From Prosapia bicincta (lineage: Eukaryota; Arthropoda; Insecta; Hemiptera; Cercopidae): a DNA stretch of 64,000 nt. The notes beneath the pieces were generated by a model. The model was not told the origin of the DNA. It was given only the letters and a program-made list of their open reading frames with translations, and made no database searches. The position numbers and the translations under genes are program-made. This document shows positions 1-10,081 of the stretch, piece by piece. Every line of letters begins with the position of its first letter. The stretch's first letter is position 1. Location of the stretch: the NCBI GenBank assembly GCA_036971475.1, contig JBAIZL010000010.1, positions 12,391,526-12,455,525 on the forward strand, given 5' to 3'.

Positions 1-300
1 AATAACAACTTTTTTTTTCTGCGGAAAATACAGAAAGTTACTTTTTTCACTTTTAAATGTTAGTCTGCAAAGGTATGTAGGCTTATAGCGTGAACCGCTC
101 GGCATTGCACTACGTCTACTATATACCTATATTAAAATATACTTACGAAGCATCCAGTCAGGATAGATTTGTTTGTAATTTTGGTAAATATTTAGACTTA
201 TTGCCGATGCAGAAAATTACAACCATATCTATCCTGACTGGATACCTTGTAGGTATATTTTAATGTAGGCATATAGTATTGTTGTATAAAATTATAACCA
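1..300. repeat. Dispersed foldback repeat (left part of a repeat cluster)
   Basis: Positions 1-100 are the reverse complement of the repeat unit that recurs at 421-970. Positions 121-175 and 226-285 form imperfect inverted arms built on the core CAGTCAGGATAGATTT. The same sequences recur at 19980-20400, including the stretch containing GCACTACGTCTA, so this is a dispersed family and not simple low-complexity DNA. No coding capacity is visible. It is probably part of a non-autonomous DNA element, but its left end is outside the window. Confidence 0.6.
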
Positions 301-420
301 AAAGTTGGATATTTAGATTTTAACATTAGTATTAAAATAAATTTACTTTGACGTAGTGCAGTGTGCTGTAGTTACTAGGCGGCTGCTTCACACTATATAT
401 GATATTGAAGACTAATATTA

Positions 421-970
421 AAAATGTGTGAAGAAATTGACTTTTTGCATTTTACACAGAAAAATGTTAATATTCATGTTTTACACATTAAAACGAGTAA
501 TTAAAAATAAATTTTTTTCTAACGTCAATAACACTTGCTTACGCTATACATGCCATTACAGACTAACATTTAAAATGTGACGAAAGTAACTTGCCGTATT
601 TTCCGCAAAAAAGTTGATATTTGTGTTCTACACATTATAACGAGTAATTATTTATTTATTTTTTTTAAACAAAGTCAATAATATTTGTTTATGCTATACA
701 TACCATTACATACTAACATTTAAAATGTGAAAAAAGTAACTTTCCGTATTTTCCGCAAAAAAGTTGATATTTGTGTTCTACACATTATAACGAGTAATTA
801 ATTATTTATTTTTTTTAAACAAAGTCAATAATATTTGTTTATGCTATACATACCATTACATATTAACATTTAAAATGTGAAAAAAGTAACTTTCCGTATT
901 TTCCACAGAAAAAAAGTTGATATTCGTGTTCTATACATCAAAACGAGTAAATACAAAAGAATTTTTAAAC
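421..970 (+). repeat. Tandem repeat, 150-bp period
   Basis: The landmark TAAAATGTGA recurs at 571, 721 and 871, exactly 150 bp apart, with a diverged unit starting near 421 and a partial last unit. Each unit contains a T-run, an ACGAGTAATTA-like segment and a TTCCGCA-like segment. The second and third intact units are the most similar. It belongs to the same family as the inverted segment at 1-100. Confidence 0.75.
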
Positions 971-1437
971 CAAGTCATTAAGACTATATTTTTAGCAAAT
1001 TTGTGTTGCTCAGATCAATTTTGTTGTAACGGAAAATAATTTCCTAGTTTTGCAACACAGAGCTCTATAAAACCATTTAAACATCATTGCCATATTTTTA
1101 AATTAAATTTTGTATTCTTTTCTGGGGTGTTGTGATTTGTTTTAATAAGACATTTCATAGGATTTTATTTAGATTTAGACCATTAGAGTTTTCAAAAATA
1201 ATTTATGCATTTTTCTGTTTTTGAAAATTTGTTTTTGGTGTTTGGAATAAAAATTCTTTTATTTTGTGATACTTTAAAAATAAATATTTTTTGATTTTCA
1301 ATATATTATTTTTAGAAATGTTTATTTTTTTCATTTCAAGAAGTCTTATTTTTTTTATTACAAGGAGAAATTCTAGTTCTTTTATGGTTTTCTCAATTTG
1401 TATAGGTCTACATTATAAGTAAATGCTGTTACTTTAA

Positions 1438-2739
1438 CCTTCAAACACACGCGCCGGGGTGTAAAGCACCCCACACCATTCATTTCTCTCTGAGGCGACT
1501 CCAAAAAATTTTTGTTCTCGCTCCCCTCCTAGGTAGTTGTTTTTCACTTCTTCCTCCACACTGTCACTCAAGGTCAACCCGTTGTGGCGTACCAGTCATT
1601 GTGTTTACATCGTTGTTTTAAGTGCGGGGTGAATTTGACCCCGCGCGTGTGTTCTCGTCCAAAACTTTTTGTTGGTACATTTTAAAGTTATTGTTTTTTA
1701 ATTAGTATATTTTTTTAGTGTGAGTCTTTTATTGGTGTTTAACATATTTATTTATCTTTTTTGTTGTAATTTTGTCTTTTTGTCATAAAAAAAATTAAAA
1801 TTCTGGGTCAAGAACTTTCAAAACCCCATATTGCATCAAGAGCCTTACTGCCAGGACTACCTTTGCGTATAAAAGCAGGTGTGAAGCACATAAGTGGTGT
1901 TGAGGAAACTCGAGAAATAAAAATAAAAGAAGTTCTGGAAGATGCAAAGTTTGCCCGCTGCAAAAATACCGGAAGACAACCACTTTATGCTGCAACTGCA
2001 ACAAATTACTTTGTAGGGGCATTCCTTTATATACTGTGAAGAATGCGCACCTGAATAAAAAATACATTTTGAAAATATTATTTTAAAAAAATCTTTACTT
2101 TTTAATTTTTTTTGAGTTTTTAATTTGGACTGAACTAATGTTTACTTCTAAACCAATACTTCTGTACACAGTTATGAATTTAGCTAATTTTTTTTCACCT
2201 AGTAAAATGTGTATATTTTTTGAAATATTTTATTCCAATGTAAAAAGTTATTTACTAATGTTTACTTGTCTAAATATGAAGTAAATTGCATAGTAATAAG
2301 AATTATTTTTCATTATGACGAATAATTTTAAATTTTGAGTGTGGCAAATTTTGACGATTTTCAAGCTGAATTTACATATTTTTTCAAATAAACATATTGT
2401 TGTATTTATGTTGTTTAACTTTTTGAAAAGTCCTCTAAAGAATCTAGCCATTACAACTTACTAAAATGTATGAATAAATGTTTAATTTTAATTTGAAAAA
2501 AAGTTACAATTTATAAAGTCAATTTAAGTGCATTTAGACTATATTACTACAAAAAAAATCTACAAGTGATAAACACATAAAAATACTATAAAACGTTTTA
2601 TAAACAACAACATTCACACACACAATTTTATAAAGATGAAAATTTAATGATAATTAACTTTTTTTTAAGATAAGAAATGGGGTGGAAAATACCCCGCGCG
2701 TGTGTTTATGTCCGAGTAGTTGGCGCGTGTGATTGAAGG
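1438..2739 (+). mobile_element. piggyBac-superfamily element, internally deleted
   Basis: The element is flanked on both sides by TTAA (1434-1437 and 2740-2743), the target duplication of piggyBac. Its ends are inverted repeats: CCTTCAAACACACGCGCC at the left and the complement of CCTTCAATCACACGCGCC at the right (17 of 18 match). Subterminal GC-rich inverted segments (GGGGTG / CACCCC type) are also present. At 1302 bp it is about half the length of an autonomous copy and retains only a C-terminal piece of the transposase, so it should be mobilised only in trans. Confidence 0.85.
1794..2062 (+). pseudogene. piggyBac transposase C-terminal remnant
   Basis: The plus strand translates as a C-terminal transposase tail starting around LGQELSKPHIASRA. 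It is followed, after a frame change near 1980, by a cysteine-rich stretch (CCNCNKLLCRG) resembling the zinc-binding C-terminal domain of piggyBac transposases. The DDD catalytic core is absent. The 90-codon open frame on the opposite strand is its shadow. Family assignment rests on the position inside a TTAA-flanked element and the cysteine pattern. Confidence 0.6.
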
Positions 2740-2743
2740 TTAA

Positions 2744-3390
2744 GCAGCTTTCCAAGAAAGAGTTGTTTTCAACATTTTAACAGAGCTGTAATTATGGAGT
2801 TTAGGGAACTAGTCACAAGTGTAAAAAAAAGTTCCGTCGGTTAACAAAATTAACGTAATAGGTAATATGTAGTAGATTGTTAATACTGTTTCTTTGTAGT
2901 TTGAAGTGTTGCAACAGCTCCTTTAAAACTATTTGCCCCCTCTAATGAAAAAAAATGGAGAGGAGGCGGTGTTTTGTAAAACTGGATTTATACTAAAACC
3001 TAAGTAAGTTTTTTTTAATAAAAAAGGATAATACATAAATAATATTTTGTAAATAACAAACGAAAACAAAATTGCAAACAAAGAAAATATTGATTACTTA
3101 CTCTGTAGTTAAAAGTGATCACAAATATTCAAATAATAAAAGTATGTAGACAGCCAAATAGTGTTATTCCTAATAGTTTGAAGTGTAAACTACAAACAAA
3201 AGTCTGCTAACTTACCTTTACTTGGAATACTTTGGACAAAGAGCAGTGTTAGGTACAATTCAGGAATTCACCAATGAGAAGGAGTTTTTTGCGCATGCGC
3301 AGTTTCTTGTGAGGAGCAACACATTAATTTGTAAAGATCATAAGGTAAAATAAAAAAAAGTTATTAATTCTGTATAGGCCGATTAAATAT

Positions 3391-3393
<3 letters not shown>
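2744..3393. other. Intergenic, no recognisable feature
   Basis: AT-rich DNA with short T and A runs. I see no open frame with a credible product, no terminal inverted repeats and no RNA gene. A CATGCGCAG-like GC island near 3293 is too short to interpret. Confidence 0.6.

Positions 3394-3439
<46 letters not shown>
3394..3439. repeat. (TA)n microsatellite
   Basis: About 23 TA units. It is the first of a series of TA arrays that bound PLE tail fragments in this window. Confidence 0.95.
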
Positions 3440-3441
<2 letters not shown>

Positions 3442-3485
3442 AAACAACACAGGTTATTCAAATACAAGAATATTTATTATTTTAT

Positions 3486-3531
3486 ATCCAAAGCTTTTCG
3501 TTGGCAAACAGTACCAACATCATCAGGAATG
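3486..3531 (-). ncRNA. Hammerhead-ribozyme-like motif, canonical box
   Basis: On the minus strand the order is CTGATGA, one extra T, stem II (GTTGG pairing with CCAAC), GAAA, then AAGCTT as a minimal stem III with a two-base loop, followed by T as the base before the predicted cleavage site. Stem I is only partly paired. Penelope-like elements are known to carry type I hammerheads with very short stem III in their terminal repeats. Activity is inferred, not shown. The motif sits in a roughly 130-bp PLE-tail segment between two TA arrays. Confidence 0.65.
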
Positions 3532-3578
3532 AAAATTACAATAATATATATTATTGTATATATATTATATATAAAGTT

Positions 3579-3580
<2 letters not shown>

Positions 3581-3611
<31 letters not shown>
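3581..3611. repeat. (TA)n microsatellite
   Basis: About 15 TA units separating two related PLE-tail segments, each with a hammerhead-like motif. Confidence 0.9.
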
Positions 3612-3614
<3 letters not shown>

Positions 3615-3660
3615 AACTAAGTCAAAATACAAATACAATAATTATAGTTGAATTTACAAT

Positions 3661-3704
3661 TCAAAGCTTTTCGTTGGCTAACAGGACCAACATCATCAGG
3701 ATTA
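3661..3704 (-). ncRNA. Hammerhead-ribozyme-like motif, second copy
   Basis: Same family as 3486-3531: CTGATGA, extra T, GTTGG/CCAAC stem II with a different loop sequence, GAAA, AAGCTT, T. Stem II and the core are conserved while the flanks and loop have diverged. That pattern fits a structured RNA, although two copies are weak evidence. Confidence 0.65.
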
Positions 3705-3748
3705 TTACACAATTTTACATATTATATTTAACAATTATACATATTGCG

Positions 3749-3801
<53 letters not shown>
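3749..3801. repeat. Compound (TA)n(GA)n microsatellite
   Basis: Roughly 12 TA units followed directly by about 15 GA units. Confidence 0.95.
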
Positions 3802-3805
<4 letters not shown>

Positions 3806-3865
3806 CTTTGCTAATTGACTTTTTTTGTAGAATTGTAATTTATTTTTTAATATTATTATTTTTAA

Positions 3866-3940
3866 CAAAGTTCGGATAGTCATAAACTATTGTTTAAGTG
3901 ATTAATGAGATTCACCGAAAGTAATGGACTATAAAATTCA
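3866..3940 (-). repeat. PLE-family terminal repeat, solo copy
   Basis: Reverse-orientation copy of a roughly 70-bp sequence containing TCCATTACGTTCGGTGAA and TGACTACCCGAACTTT. Other copies lie at 4611-4680, 6821-6893, 9530-9585, 22136-22190, 23847-23925 and 23938-24090. Two copies bound the degenerate PLE at 4611-6893, so the repeat is read as that family's terminus. Confidence 0.6.
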
Positions 3941-4161
3941 AAAATACAAAATCATATTGCGACAAGTCAGTAGATCTATGATCTTTAAAAATGATTTTAT
4001 TCAGTATGGAATAAATTGCGTTTATCCCCACTTTACACTGTGGCTCTGTAATTTACATCGTGAACTAGCCTCGCGCCAAATAGAATAAAATTGACCAAAT
4101 TAAATGATCAGATTCATTGCTTATGAATGCCAATTCAGAAGATATTTTCTGTGAATTTATA

Positions 4162-4166
<5 letters not shown>

Positions 4167-4211
<45 letters not shown>
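4167..4211. repeat. (TA)n microsatellite
   Basis: About 22 TA units immediately left of a palindromic mini-element. Confidence 0.95.
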
Positions 4212-4212
<1 letters not shown>

Positions 4213-4357
4213 TTGATATTTTATTATCCATTGTTTTTCCGTTGCACTGACTTTATGAAGTTAATATATTACTATTGTAAGTAATTTTATCCACCATCAA
4301 GGTAAAATCATTGCACTTAATGGTGGATAAAATTACTTACAATGGTAATATATTAAC

Positions 4358-4364
<7 letters not shown>
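4212..4364. mobile_element. Palindromic PLE-tip mini-element, centre deleted
   Basis: The segment opens with the leader containing TCCATTGTTTTTCCGTTGCA, the complement of the PLE start region at 51490-51510. Inverted arms follow (about 4255-4303 and 4315-4364) that read GAAGTTAATATATTAC and its complement. Unlike the copy at 61116-61284, the central hammerhead-like segment is missing, leaving nearly adjacent arms. Both ends abut TA arrays. Confidence 0.65.

Positions 4365-4411
<47 letters not shown>
4365..4411. repeat. (TA)n microsatellite
   Basis: About 23 TA units right of the mini-element. Confidence 0.95.
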
Positions 4412-4412
<1 letters not shown>

Positions 4413-4690
4413 CTGTTTCGGTTTTGTTCAAATTATAAACCATCTAGATACTTTTGTAGGACAGTTTTCTGCTTTTTTTTATAACAATTTTTTGTTTATA
4501 GTTTCGAATTTTATTTATATTCTTCCTTCAACATAGAAATATATGGAATGGAAAAGCTTGACATTTACATATTGTCTGTACAATTTTCTTACAATTGCTT
4601 TGACTTATGCTATATGATACATTCTAATTAATCACTTTAACATTAGTTTGACTATCCGAACTTTAAATTTTGTAAATTTGTGAAAACTTA

Positions 4691-4733
4691 CTGAGACAGA
4701 ACGTTTTTGATCGCTATGTGGCGATCTTCATAG
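4691..4733 (-). ncRNA. Degenerate hammerhead-like motif of PLE copy A
   Basis: On the minus strand a six-bp stem (GATCGC/GCGATC) is preceded by CTATGAA, which looks like CTGATGA with one base lost plus the extra A. It is followed by AAAA where GAAA is expected, then an ACG..GTC segment. The loss of G5 and G12 equivalents should abolish activity. Confidence 0.35.
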
Positions 4734-5103
4734 GTGTCTTCTGCTTGGAGATGTTGGGTTAAGTGGTGACGGTTTTAAAAGCAGGTTTTTTATAGTATCA
4801 AAGAGTATGTGTGATTTGTATTTAGTTTGTTCGTTTAATATGTTTGTACTTTGTGTTCTTGTGTGTCGTAAATTTCATATTGTTTTAGTGTGTTGAGATG
4901 TGGCCCTGTTTTGTTGATTTGTAAGGTTTCTAGGTTAGCCTGGTGTTTGTAGTTTATTTTTGTTTTTGGTGTTGTGTTGTATTTTGTATTGTAAATTATT
5001 ATTAGTTTTGTATGCTATTTTGTATCCTGTTTTTTGAAATTTGTGGGCTATTTTATTTGATGTATTTGTTTTCCCTGTCTAGTGTTAATTTTAGTGTTTT
5101 TTT

Positions 5104-5607
5104 TTATATATTATGCCATAGTTTGTCTATTATTGTGGTGTTGTATCCATTTGTGTATGCTAGATATTTAATGGTGTCTAGTTCTTTGTTTATGTTTTCT
5201 GTGGCCATTGGAACTTCTTTAAGTCTATGGAGCATGGATCTGAAGGCAGCATGTTTGAGTTGGATAGGGAGGTTTGAGGTGTTGTGGATAAGTGTGTCTG
5301 TAGTTGTGGGTTTCCTGTAAATATTGAAGCTGTGTTTTTGTGTGTGGCTTTTTGTTATGGTTAGGAAGTTTAGGGATCGGTTGATTTCAATCTCTGAGGT
5401 GAACTGGAGTTTTGGGTGTACTTTATTAGTGTAGGTGAGGAGTTTTTCGCATTTTCGGGTGTTGCCTCTATAGAGTGTTATGATATCATCGACGTATCTG
5501 TGCCAGTAAATGATTTTGTGTGCGTGTGTATTGATTGTGAGTATCATGGTGTTTTCTTTGTGTTGTAGGTGAATTTCGCTTAGTACACTACTGATATGAC
5601 TTCCCAT
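5104..5607 (-). pseudogene. PLE reverse transcriptase fragment
   Basis: An open stretch of 167 codons begins inside RT motif B (MGSHISSVLSEI, where intact copies have PMGSP). It contains motif C with the catalytic pair in RYVDDI and a downstream LNFL motif, then the thumb region ending near IIDKLW. The 24211-24879 copy and the PLE at 12605 align with it by eye. The first methionine is internal to the ancestral protein, so this is not a real start. Confidence 0.75.
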
Positions 5608-7012
5608 GTGTAGGCCATCTGGTTGTGAATAGAAGTTTGAGTTGTAGGTGAAATAGTTTTGTTTGGTGATGGTTTGGAGGATGTTCAGGATTTCGGTAAC
5701 GTGGGTTTTAGATTTGTTGTTCTGTATTAATTGGGTTTTTAGGATGTTGAGAGTTTCGGATATGGGTATGTTGGCTTACATATTTGTTATGTTGAGTAAT
5801 AGTAGTTGAATTGTGGTATGTTTATATCTTTTATTTTATTTGAGGTTTGTTCTGTTTTTTATGTGTTCAAGCTAGTAGATTGTCTGATTATTTTGTCCAT
5901 GTATTTTGGTAGTTGATGATGGGGACATTGGGTTTGTGAATTTTAGGGAAAGCACGGAGTGTAGATGCTTTAGGTGGTATTTTTTGTTTTTGCTGATAAT
6001 GTATTTAGATGTATTAATTAGTTTTTTGATGGTTCTGTGATATTTCTCTGTTGGGTCTGTATGTAGTTGTACTATATTATTATTTATTATGTAATCATTG
6101 ATTTTGTCATTTAGACTGTTTGTATTAATAATTGCTATGGTGTTGCCTTTGTCTACTGTGGTGAGTGTGTTGTTGTTTAGTTGAGCTTTTTGTTTTATGT
6201 TTGCAGCGATTTTAATTTCACTGTTAATGTTTTTGTGTCATGTCGAAGTGAGTCTTGGTCTTTGGTGTCAATTTTTTGTATGGCTGTTTCAGTTTGTAGT
6301 ATAATGTTTCCATTTGTTTTGTTATTTGATTTATGTATTTCAGGCTTTTGTTTATTAAATACATTTCGTCTAGTGTGAATTTAGTATTAGTGAGGTTAAC
6401 TGTACGGGGTAGAATTTTTGTCTAAGTTGAGAGTATGTTGTTTTTTGTTTTACATAATAGTTAATTAATCTTTTTCTTGTGTTTATTTTTAATGTTTATT
6501 ATTTTATTTGTTGCCCAATTATTAGTGTCTATTACGATTTATAGTGTGAGTTCGTGTTGGTATAACCTATAATTCAGTGACTCTTTATTTTTGCATAAAG
6601 TTTTACTACTTTGTTTAACGTAAATGTTTTTCCACTTTTTGTTTCGTGATTGTAGCTGCTTTTGATTTATTTTTAATGTTTATGTTTGCGTATAGGGGTG
6701 TTCTGTTATGAATTAGGCATTGTTTGTTGAACTGTATGTGGGCGTGTATTTTCCTAACCTTTAAAATCGCCTTCTTGTATTTGTGGACTGCAGCCTGTCT
6801 TGCTGTGTTAAACTCTTGAATTTAGTATTCCATTACGTTCGGTAAATCTTAATTAATCAGTTTAACATTATGACTACCCGAACATTCTAATTGTAGATAA
6901 ATACGGCACAAATCTTTCTCATAGAAAATATTTGTAATTACTTATTACACTTTTGCTATTACTTGCGACCAGACTTTTTGTTAACTAAAAAATGTTTCCT
7001 CCTCTTATGTTT

Positions 7013-7050
7013 GAAGGAAACGTTTTTGTCTTACAACTTCTTCAGCTTGG
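7013..7050 (-). ncRNA. Hammerhead-like motif in inverted tail of PLE copy B
   Basis: Minus strand: CTGAAGA, extra A, weak stem II (GTT..GAC), AAAA in place of GAAA, then AACGTTT. The box is canonical (position 7 is free to vary), but G12 is changed, so this copy is probably inactive. Confidence 0.45.
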
Positions 7051-7083
7051 AATGCTACTGTTTTTGTTATGGTGATGTCTAAG

Positions 7084-7884
7084 AAATCAAAACAAACATG
7101 AATTCAACATGTACCGCAAGCCAACCATGACAGATACACAACACATCGAACCACCCAATACAACATAAACACGCAGCATTCAAACATTTACTACACAGAC
7201 TAAATAAAATACCTATGTCCACAACTAACTACACAGAGGAACGAAACACAATCAAATATTTAGCTCACAAAAATGGATATAAGTTATTTAATAGATAAAC
7301 TACACAGAAAAATACTCAACAAGAACAGTAACAACAACAAAAACACGAACACAAACAAATTCATTACCCTCACATACATAAACAAACTCACAAATAAAAT
7401 AGCACACCAATTAAAAAAAGCTGGATACAATGTAGCTTACAGAACAACAAATAAAAGCCAAACAGCTATCAAACACAGCATTAATAACAATACCAACATA
7501 TACAATAAGCCAGGAGTATAAAAACTAAAATGCAACAACTGCAATAAGTTCTATATTGGACAAACAGGCAGATCTTTCGCCGAAAGATATAAAGAACACA
7601 AAAACACACTGCACACTACTATTGAATCCATCTTCGCAAATCACCTCATGGACACTAAACACTCATGCAAAAGTATGGAAAATAACATGAGCAGCCTCCA
7701 CACATGCAACAAAGGCCATAAATTAAACACACTAGAACGGTATGAAATATATAGACACAGCAACACACATAAAAATGACATCCTAAATGAACAAACACGG
7801 CACAGATCACACTTACTCTTCGATCACATCACTTCTAACTTTCAAAAAAATGGTACCGAGGAAGCACAACTGCAGCACTCCTAG
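7084..7884 (+). pseudogene. PLE RT C-terminus and GIY-YIG endonuclease, nonsense-interrupted
   Basis: The frame encodes an RT thumb-like region and then a GIY-YIG nuclease with KLKCNNCNKFYIGQTGRSF. A TAA at 7519-7521 replaces the tyrosine codon of the G-V-Y segment that opens the endonuclease (GVYKL in related copies). The copy at 18574-19350 carries the same stop at the same codon. A further frame change is needed near 7650. It is non-functional as a protein. Confidence 0.75.
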
Positions 7885-7896
7885 CGGCAAAAGTAC

Positions 7897-7929
7897 GAGG
7901 CTGAAGAAGTAAGACGAAAACTTTTCCTC
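7897..7929 (+). ncRNA. Hammerhead-like motif at the 3' tail of PLE copy B
   Basis: Order on the plus strand: stem I strand GAGG, box CTGAAGA, extra A, a short stem II (GT/AC with AAG loop), GAAA, A A [CT] T T, T, then CCTC completing stem I. All invariant core bases are present and stem I pairs 4 of 4. Stem II is unusually short. Sister tails at 15001 and 19328 have a three-bp version (GTC/GAC) but have lost GAAA. Confidence 0.55.
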
Positions 7930-8218
7930 CAAGTGTAAGTTAACAATTCAACATTTTTTAGTTTACAAAAAGTCTAATCGGAAGTAATAGCAAAAGTGTT
8001 ATAAGTAATTTACAACCAGCTCGTCATGAACAGCAACGAGATTTCGATATTTGTAATTGTAGATGTTTGTTGATTTTTTATTTGAATTCTTACAAAAATG
8101 CAGTGTTTGTGGAAATATTTTAATGTGTAGATAGATATGACTCAAATGTTCTATACTAGAGCAGTTCAAACGATTTTCTTTGATGTTGCTTGATTTAATC
8201 ATCTTGAATTCACAGATT

Positions 8219-8448
8219 AAACTAATTTTAAAAATACTTAACTAAGTGAATACTTAATTGCTTACTTGCTAACGCTTACAACAACAACCCATCCCATTCT
8301 ACATTCATAAATCCAGTCCCGTTAGAGCCTTTACACCTCACCAATGGCGCCATAGAGGGTTAGCTTCATAAAAGGAATGAATGTTTTGAACGCGTCAGCA
8401 AGTAAGCAATTACGTATTCACTTAGTTAAGTATTTTTAAAATTAGTTT
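8219..8448. mobile_element. MITE with 57-bp near-perfect terminal inverted repeats
   Basis: A 230-bp element whose first and last 57 bp are complementary with only about two mismatches, starting AAACTAATTTTAAAAATACT. The centre (about 115 bp) has no coding potential. Such high arm identity suggests recent activity of the unknown parental DNA transposon. I could not assign a superfamily and no clear target duplication is visible. Confidence 0.85.
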
Positions 8449-8670
8449 CTCTTTGGTTTGGCGAAAAACCAAGTAAGGTCATCAATGCCATTATCATTGC
8501 CAACTATACACTGAGATGGTGACTCAGCATGTTTGTGCAGCACTTACACTAGCTTTGAGAAGAAAAGGCTAATAATACAAGTAGACAGAACATTATTTTG
8601 GAAATCGCAGTACATTTCCGTCCTTTTTTTTTTGAAAATCTGAAAGCGATTTGGATAATCAGAGTTTACT

Positions 8671-8858
8671 AAAACTCTTGTAAACATTTTACAACTTGCC
8701 TATAGTAGCACTTACTTATATTAACTGAGGATGGCCGTAGCTATGGAGTTACAATTTGAGTTGACAATGGACACATCTCCTGAAACGGCCATTCTCAACA
8801 AATATAAGTAAGTGCTACTATAGGCAAGTTGTAAAATATTTACAAGAGTTTTAGTGAA
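8671..8858. mobile_element. Solo palindromic PLE tip without body
   Basis: The left part reads ACAACTTGCCTATAGTAGCA and the right part is its complement, ending in AAAATATTTACAAGAGTTTT. Between them is one good and one degenerate hammerhead-like segment. The same tips bound the PLE at 12475-14325, but here no coding sequence lies between them. Confidence 0.65.
8756..8798 (+). ncRNA. Hammerhead-like motif, TTGACAA box, mildly degenerate
   Basis: Stem I TTGAG pairs with CTCAA (5 bp). The box is TTGACAA plus an extra T, stem II is GGA/TCC with a spare T, and GAAA is intact. Stem III has CAT where CGT occurs in the copy at 14226-14267, which breaks one pair and the GTC cleavage triplet. Confidence 0.45.
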
Positions 8859-9080
8859 AACTAGTAGATCACGTGAAGATAGAATTAACAAATATCAGAG
8901 TTTAGATAATTGGAGTTCTACTGTAACACTAAAACAAATAGCTTTGTTTGTCAGATTTTTTATAGCAGCTACTAGTCAATGAAAGGGAATCTAACAAATA
9001 AACTAGAAATAAAACAAATAAGTTTGTTTGCAAGAGTTTTACTAAATGGAAATATATAAACTATACGTAAGATTATTATG

Positions 9081-9263
9081 TCACCACTTAGCACGTTGAA
9101 TGCCTGCAAGCTTATTGTAATCAGCTAAATGTCTAAATACAATTCGACTTATTCTCCAACGTTTTACATTTCCTCTTGGCCTTGAAGTGATAGCACATCT
9201 ATTTGTAATGCGAATACCAACTGCATCTCGTGGTAATGCTTGAATATCTTTGTCAGCTATTTC
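9081..9263 (-). CDS. mRpS14: Mitochondrial ribosomal protein S14, last exon
   Basis: Encodes the C-terminal 60 residues and TGA stop of the mitochondrial small-subunit protein uS14m, a component of the head of the mitoribosomal small subunit. The translation from [13 protein letters not shown] through [11 protein letters not shown] and [13 protein letters not shown] to IQRAKW follows known animal MRPS14 closely, including the TSRPRG and SRIV..RHLAD blocks. The acceptor (TTGCAG before GAAATA) lies at 9264-9265 and the exon enters in phase 0, compatible with the exon at 14426-14581. The zinc-binding cysteine cluster of some bacterial S14 proteins is not evident, as in mitochondrial forms. No disruption is seen, so it is probably functional. 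Confidence 0.9.
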   Translation of the reverse strand, partial: EIADKDIQALPRDAVGIRITNRCAITSRPRGNVKRWRISRIVFRHLADYNKLAGIQRAKW

Positions 9264-10081
9264 CTGCAACAAAAATAAGAAATTGTTTTGTTATGTATTA
9301 ATGAAAACTTGATATTACAGAAACTTTTGAAATTTTAGATATAAAACACATACATAGAAAAGACCTTGAAGTGATCATATGAGGTAGTGAGCTAGTTGGT
9401 CCTGTCCTTGGATTGTGCAGCAACCATTGGCTCGCTCAAGGAGGTCCTGAATCATGAAGCCTAAATGTAAAACTGACAGTCCTTTTCAGGGCTTGTTTAT
9501 TCCACTACCTTTCCTAGGATTATATGTATCTTGAATTTTGTAGTCCATTACGTTCGGTGAAACTTAATTAATCACTTTTACATTATATATGTGAATGAAA
9601 TTGTTAATGTATTTAATTTGAAGGTATGTTGGATATTTATTTTAGTTTTGTGTGATAAACCCGTCTCAATAGGAGCAATACATAATATGCCTAAACCATC
9701 CTTAAAAATTTTTTATAATAAGCTATTTTAGTTGATTACCTTTGGTTCAATGTTGATACTACTGATGAGAATGTGTAATTATATTAAAATAAGCATTGAA
9801 TTTATTAATCAAATGAATATAATGAAAATAATTTAGGCCTAACTAATAAAAAACATTTTAAAAATATCATGTTATTTTTTAAGTATGAAAACATTTAGCC
9901 AATAAAATAGCTATTTATTTATAAATATCAAGTATTATATTCTGTAGAAATAAAATGACTGGTTTGCGAGTCAAGTATTGTCGTTTATTTATTTATTTAG
10001 CAGCAAGGTTCCAGTAATAAACACCAGCCAAGTATTTTATTAGTTATTTAAACTCTTGTTTCTGTCAAAATAATTAATTTC
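9264..10081 (-). other. mRpS14 intron, proximal part
   Basis: Contains a solo PLE-family terminal repeat at 9530-9585 and otherwise AT-rich sequence without recognisable features. Confidence 0.6.
9530..9585 (+). repeat. PLE-family terminal repeat, solo copy
   Basis: Carries the family signature TTGAATTTTGTAGTCCATTA followed by CGTTCGGTGAAACTTAATTA. It is truncated on the right and inserted in the mRpS14 intron. Confidence 0.6.

Larger units (their letters stand above)
4611..6893 (-). mobile_element. Penelope-like element, degenerate copy A
   Basis: Minus-strand PLE bounded by copies of the family terminal repeat (4611-4680 and 6821-6893). It retains the C-terminal half of a reverse transcriptase (5104-5607). 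Reading on from the RT, the frame passes directly from residues that normally precede the GIY-YIG domain to residues that normally follow it, so the endonuclease core is deleted. The N-terminal half (5610-6800) is broken by stops and frameshifts. It is a fossil. Confidence 0.7.
6950..8045 (+). mobile_element. Penelope-like element copy B: inverted tail plus truncated body
   Basis: Positions 6950-7070 are the reverse complement of the 3' tail at about 7885-8012, and the body (7084-7884) runs on the plus strand. The element therefore has the inverted-tail-then-body layout also seen at 12475-14325 and 49136-54222. The body covers only the RT C-terminus and the endonuclease. A piece of the same 3' flank (AACCAGCTCGTCATGAACAG) recurs inverted near 14870. 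Confidence 0.7.

Noticed and set aside
1795..2067. 90-codon minus-strand frame
   Set aside because: It is the antisense shadow of the piggyBac C-terminal remnant read on the plus strand.
5012..6378. Plus-strand hydrophobic frames resembling membrane proteins
   Set aside because: They are antisense to PLE reverse transcriptase; T-rich complements of Lys/Asn-rich coding always look hydrophobic.
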